This document shows positions 6,842 through 8,910 of a stretch of DNA of 8,910 nt, one piece after another (position 1 is the stretch's first letter; each line of letters begins with the position of its first letter). Source of the DNA: Actinomycetota bacterium. GTDB lineage: Bacteria; Actinomycetota; Actinomycetes; S36-B12. The position numbers and the translations under genes are program-made. The notes below the pieces were generated by a model. The model did not search any database and was not told the origin of the DNA. It saw only the letters and a program-made list of their open reading frames with translations. The DNA is taken from assembly GCA_009726075.1 (NCBI GenBank), contig WLND01000039.1, positions 1-8,910 of the forward strand. The letters are read 5' to 3'.

Positions 6842-6964
6842 ATGAATGCCGAGAACCCCGGTGACCCGAGCGACAGCGCCGCAGACCTGACCGACGAGGA
6901 GTTAGAGGCGGTCGAGGGCGGCGCCAACACCAACATCAAGCACTGCGGTGTCGGCGGACCGTAA
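6842..6964 (+). CDS. Double-glycine leader RiPP/bacteriocin-type precursor peptide, 40 aa
   Basis: The peptide starts at an ATG with a strong AAGGAG Shine-Dalgarno 5 nt upstream (6831-6836). Residues 1-27 form an acidic leader ending LTDEELEAVEGG, the ELxxVxGG signature of leaders cut after Gly-Gly by C39 peptidase-containing transporters in class II lanthipeptides, Nif11-type and other RiPPs. The predicted 13-residue core, ANTNIKHCGVGGP, has one Cys and one Thr, so at most one methyllanthionine ring (T30-C35) or a single heterocycle is possible. The leader is too short for a Nif11 domain. No LanM, YcaO, C39 transporter or immunity gene is visible; the neighbours are the P450 fusion (upstream, same strand) and the RDD protein (convergent). 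It may be an orphan precursor matured in trans, or a signalling peptide. The leader call is good; the chemistry is unknown. Confidence 0.7.
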   Translation: MNAENPGDPSDSAADLTDEELEAVEGGANTNIKHCGVGGP

Positions 6965-7007
6965 ACACCGCGCCACGCCTCCGCATCCGCCGCGTGCCGG
7001 CTGGGAG

Positions 7008-7430
7008 TTAGGCGGAAGGGGCGTCGGCCTGCGCGCGCTTGGCCCGGATGGCGACGCTGCCAACCGCCCGGTCGTGCAGGCCGCGCCCAACGCTGTCGTA
7101 GACAACGGCAGGGATGACGAGGCAGATGAGCAGGGTGCGCACGAAGATCCGCCACAGGGCCAGGCGGCCACCATCGAGGCGAACCACAGATACCCCGAGG
7201 AGTCGCTGCCCGAATGATGCCGAGATCAGCCAGGTGAAGATGACGACCTCGGCGATGAAGATCATGAGAATCGCGACGGACGACTCGGCCGAGCCGTAGA
7301 CGAACTGGCCAAAGAGCACGCGCGAGAGCAGGATGCTCGCGAGCCAGTCGATGCTGATGGCCAGCAGTCGGCGACCGAGGCCGGCCACCTCGCCCGGCAG
7401 GATCACGGTGTCGGGCGGCACACTGGTCAC
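7008..7430 (-). CDS. RDD-family small integral membrane protein
   Basis: A 140-residue protein with three predicted membrane segments (~20-40, ~50-72, ~93-112). It has the family's signature residues: an Arg then Asp in segment 1 (GRRLLAISIDWLAS), GQRLLGVSVVRLDGG (74-88), and D119 in the GLHDRAVGSVAI ending. The function of RDD proteins in actinobacteria is mostly unknown; some relatives have been tied to ion transport. The start is a GTG at 7430 with only weak purine-rich sequence before it. The gene is transcribed away from glnA, and an RDD gene beside glnA is a recurrent arrangement in actinobacterial chromosomes, so this pair probably marks the core genome. It converges with the small peptide gene across 43 bp, where TCCGCC (6986-6991) and GGCGGA (7011-7016) could form only a weak stem. 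Confidence 0.9.
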   Translation of the reverse strand: MTSVPPDTVILPGEVAGLGRRLLAISIDWLASILLSRVLFGQFVYGSAESSVAILMIFIAEVVIFTWLISASFGQRLLGVSVVRLDGGRLALWRIFVRTLLICLVIPAVVYDSVGRGLHDRAVGSVAIRAKRAQADAPSA

Positions 7431-7468
7431 GTGGAAAGGCTACCCGCCGCAGCCGAGCCCACCACTCG

Positions 7469-7506
7469 TTAACACGGCGGAAACAATCGAGACACCCTCG
7501 CGTCAC
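7469..7506. promoter_or_regulatory. Candidate GlnR box array upstream of glnA
   Basis: Four 5-mers lie at exact 11-bp spacing: TTAAC (7469-7473), GAAAC (7480-7484), GACAC (7491-7495) and GTCAC (7502-7506), each separated by 6 nt. This fits the GlnR a-/b-site pattern (gTnAC-n6-GaAAC, repeated) that controls glnA in actinomycetes under nitrogen limitation. The array sits 114-151 bp before the glnA ATG and about 39 bp upstream of the RDD start, so it could affect both genes. A TAGTGT hexamer at 7517-7522 is a possible glnA -10 without a good -35, as expected for an activator-dependent promoter. No glnR gene is in the window. Confidence 0.5.
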
Positions 7507-7593
7507 GGCCAGTTCCTAGTGTTCAGAGCGTCCCCGGGGCCCGTCCTCGGTGATATTCCGGCAGCGAGGCGAGCCCCACGAGGGCAAGAGACA

Positions 7594-7609
7594 GCACCCG
7601 AAAGGGTGC
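7594..7609 (+). promoter_or_regulatory. GAAA-tetraloop hairpin abutting the glnA ribosome binding site
   Basis: GCACCC-GAAA-GGGTGC forms a perfect 6-bp GC-rich stem directly followed by AGGAGG (7610-7615) and, 4 nt later, the glnA ATG. It does not itself hide the Shine-Dalgarno sequence but could stack next to the initiating ribosome, block RNase access or insulate the site. Upstream in the same leader there are further GC-rich complementary blocks (GCCC 7573-7576 with GGGC 7582-7585). A role as a translational control element is inferred only. Confidence 0.5.
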
Positions 7610-7619
7610 AGGAGGAATT

Positions 7620-8910
7620 ATGTTCAAGAATTCGCAAGAGGTCCTGAAGTACATCAAGGACGAGAACGTGCGGTTCGTCGATGTTCGGTTCATCGACCTT
7701 CCCGGTGTCATGCAGCACTTCAACATGCCGGTCGAGTCATTCGACCAGTCGGTCTTCGACGACGGCCTGATGTTCGACGGCTCGTCCATCCGCGGCTTCC
7801 AGGCCATCCACGAGTCGGACATGAAGCTGATGCCGGACCCCTCGACGGCCTTCATCGACCCGTTCCGCTCGGCCAAGACCCTCGTCATGAACTTCTCGAT
7901 TCGCGACCCGTTCACCGATGAGCAGTACAGCCGCGACCCGCGCAACGTCGCAGCGAAGGCCGAGGCGTACCTCATCTCCACCGGCATCGCGGACACGGTC
8001 TACTTCGGCGCAGAGGCCGAGTTCTACGTCTTCGACGATGTTCGCTTCGAGACCAACCAGCACGAGTCCTACTACCACATCGACTCCATCGAGGGCGCCT
8101 GGAACACCGGCCGCTCGGAGGAGGGCGGCAACCGCGGCTACAAGACCCGCTACAAGGGCGGCTACTTCCCGGTTCCGCCGGTCGACCACTTCGCCGATAT
8201 CCGCGACGACATGGTCACCAAGCTCCTCGAGGTCGGCCTGCACGTCGAGCGCTCGCACCATGAGGTTGGCACCGCCGGCCAGGGTGAGATCAACTACCGG
8301 TTCAACTCCCTGACGGCCTCGGCCGATGAGCTGATGCTCTTCAAGTACGTCATCAAGAACGTGGCCTGGGCGCACGGCAAGTCGGCAACCTTCATGCCCA
8401 AGCCGCTCTTCGGCGACAACGGCTCGGGCATGCACTGCCACCAGTCGCTCTGGAAGGACGGCAAGCCGCTCTTCTACGACGAGCGCGGCTACGGCGGCCT
8501 GTCCGACATCGCCCGCTGGTACATCGGCGGTCTGCTGCACCACGCACCGTCGCTGCTGGCCTTCACCAACCCGACGGTCAACAGCTACCACCGCCTGGTG
8601 CCGGGCTACGAGGCGCCGGTCAACCTGGTGTACTCGGCCCGCAACCGCTCGGCGTGCATCCGCATCCCGGTCACCGGCAACTCGCCGAAGGCCAAGCGCA
8701 TCGAGTTCCGCGTGCCTGACCCGTCGAGCAACCCGTACCTCGCCTTCTCGGCGCAGCTCATGGCCGGGCTCGACGGCATCAAGAACAAGATCGAGCCCCT
8801 CGCGCCCGTCGACAAGGACCTCTACGAGCTCCCGCCGGACGAGATGGCGAGCATCCCGCAGGTGCCGGGCTCGCTCGATGCAGTGCTCACGGCCCTCGAG
8901 GCTGACAACG
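7620..8910 (+). CDS. glnA: Glutamine synthetase, class I-beta (3' truncated by window edge)
   Basis: The enzyme makes glutamine from glutamate, ammonia and ATP and is the main ammonium-assimilating enzyme, acting as a cytoplasmic dodecamer. 430 of about 475 residues are present. The frame opens at the ATG at 7620 with a strong AGGAGG 4 nt upstream. Visible signatures are FDGSSIRGF (52-60), the metal-binding GAEAEFYVF (130-138), GSGMHCHQSLW (268-278) for ATP and metal, NPTVNSYHRLVPGYEAPVN (318-335), RNRSACIRIP (341-350), and DLYELPPDE with Y402 as the predicted adenylylation tyrosine, so GlnE-type modification is expected. The last ~45 residues lie beyond the window. The strong RBS, GlnR-like repeats and divergent RDD neighbour all fit the vegetative GlnA1-type gene rather than a specialised paralogue. 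Confidence 0.98.
   Translation, partial: MFKNSQEVLKYIKDENVRFVDVRFIDLPGVMQHFNMPVESFDQSVFDDGLMFDGSSIRGFQAIHESDMKLMPDPSTAFIDPFRSAKTLVMNFSIRDPFTDEQYSRDPRNVAAKAEAYLISTGIADTVYFGAEAEFYVFDDVRFETNQHESYYHIDSIEGAWNTGRSEEGGNRGYKTRYKGGYFPVPPVDHFADIRDDMVTKLLEVGLHVERSHHEVGTAGQGEINYRFNSLTASADELMLFKYVIKNVAWAHGKSATFMPKPLFGDNGSGMHCHQSLWKDGKPLFYDERGYGGLSDIARWYIGGLLHHAPSLLAFTNPTVNSYHRLVPGYEAPVNLVYSARNRSACIRIPVTGNSPKAKRIEFRVPDPSSNPYLAFSAQLMAGLDGIKNKIEPLAPVDKDLYELPPDEMASIPQVPGSLDAVLTALEADN

Noticed and set aside
6986..7016. Possible bidirectional terminator between the peptide gene and the RDD gene (TCCGCC/GGCGGA)
   Set aside because: It is only a 6-bp stem with a 19-nt loop, no T-tract on either strand, and it overlaps the RDD stop.
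6628..7506. 292-codon minus-strand open frame spanning the P450 end, peptide gene and RDD gene
   Set aside because: It crosses three better-supported genes in another frame and has no recognisable domain.
7737..8591. 284-codon minus-strand open frame within glnA
   Set aside because: It is Val/Ala-rich mirror-frame translation of the conserved glutamine synthetase gene.
1..8910. CRISPR arrays, tRNA/rRNA genes, insertion sequences or attachment sites
   Set aside because: No regularly spaced direct repeats, tRNA-like sequence, transposase or duplicated ends were seen.

Overview
This 8.9 kb window comes from a high-GC actinobacterium. The evidence is a glnA-type class I-beta glutamine synthetase next to a divergent RDD membrane protein, a CYP102-like self-sufficient P450 written almost entirely in G/C-ending codons, and GlnR-like repeats upstream of glnA. 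I cannot place it to genus from the sequence alone.

Left part (about 1-3250, all minus strand): a genome-defence segment. Read in its own direction (right to left) it holds: (i) the first ~30 codons of what looks like a large DEAD/DEAH helicase; (ii) joined out of frame to this, the C-terminal ~160 codons of an Eco57I-like class I adenine DNA methyltransferase, so both genes look like remnants of a large internal deletion; (iii) an intact darT (DNA thymidine ADP-ribosyltransferase toxin); (iv) an intact darG (macrodomain antitoxin with a DarT-binding C-terminal domain); (v) a gene starting inside the darG stop codon (ATGA overlap) and running off the left edge. The visible 308 residues of (v) combine a winged-helix domain, an alkyltransferase-like (ATL) domain with the WHRV signature, and a segment resembling the EVE-like readers found in front of McrB-type AAA+ GTPases. 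This last gene, tightly coupled to darTG, is the most novel element.

Middle part (3250-6964, plus strand): a palindrome-rich intergenic region, then a 1080-residue P450/flavodoxin/FAD-NADPH reductase fusion of the CYP102 (P450 BM3) type with unusual active-site residues. A 160-bp gap follows, then a 40-codon gene encoding a double-glycine-leader RiPP or bacteriocin-type precursor with no visible maturation genes.

Right part (7008-8910): the conserved chromosomal anchor. An RDD-family membrane protein (minus) is divergent from glnA (plus, truncated by the window end). The shared upstream region carries four 5-mers at strict 11-bp spacing that fit a GlnR box array, and a perfect GAAA-tetraloop hairpin lies directly against the glnA Shine-Dalgarno sequence. 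The region left of the RDD gene therefore looks like accessory DNA next to a core housekeeping locus.
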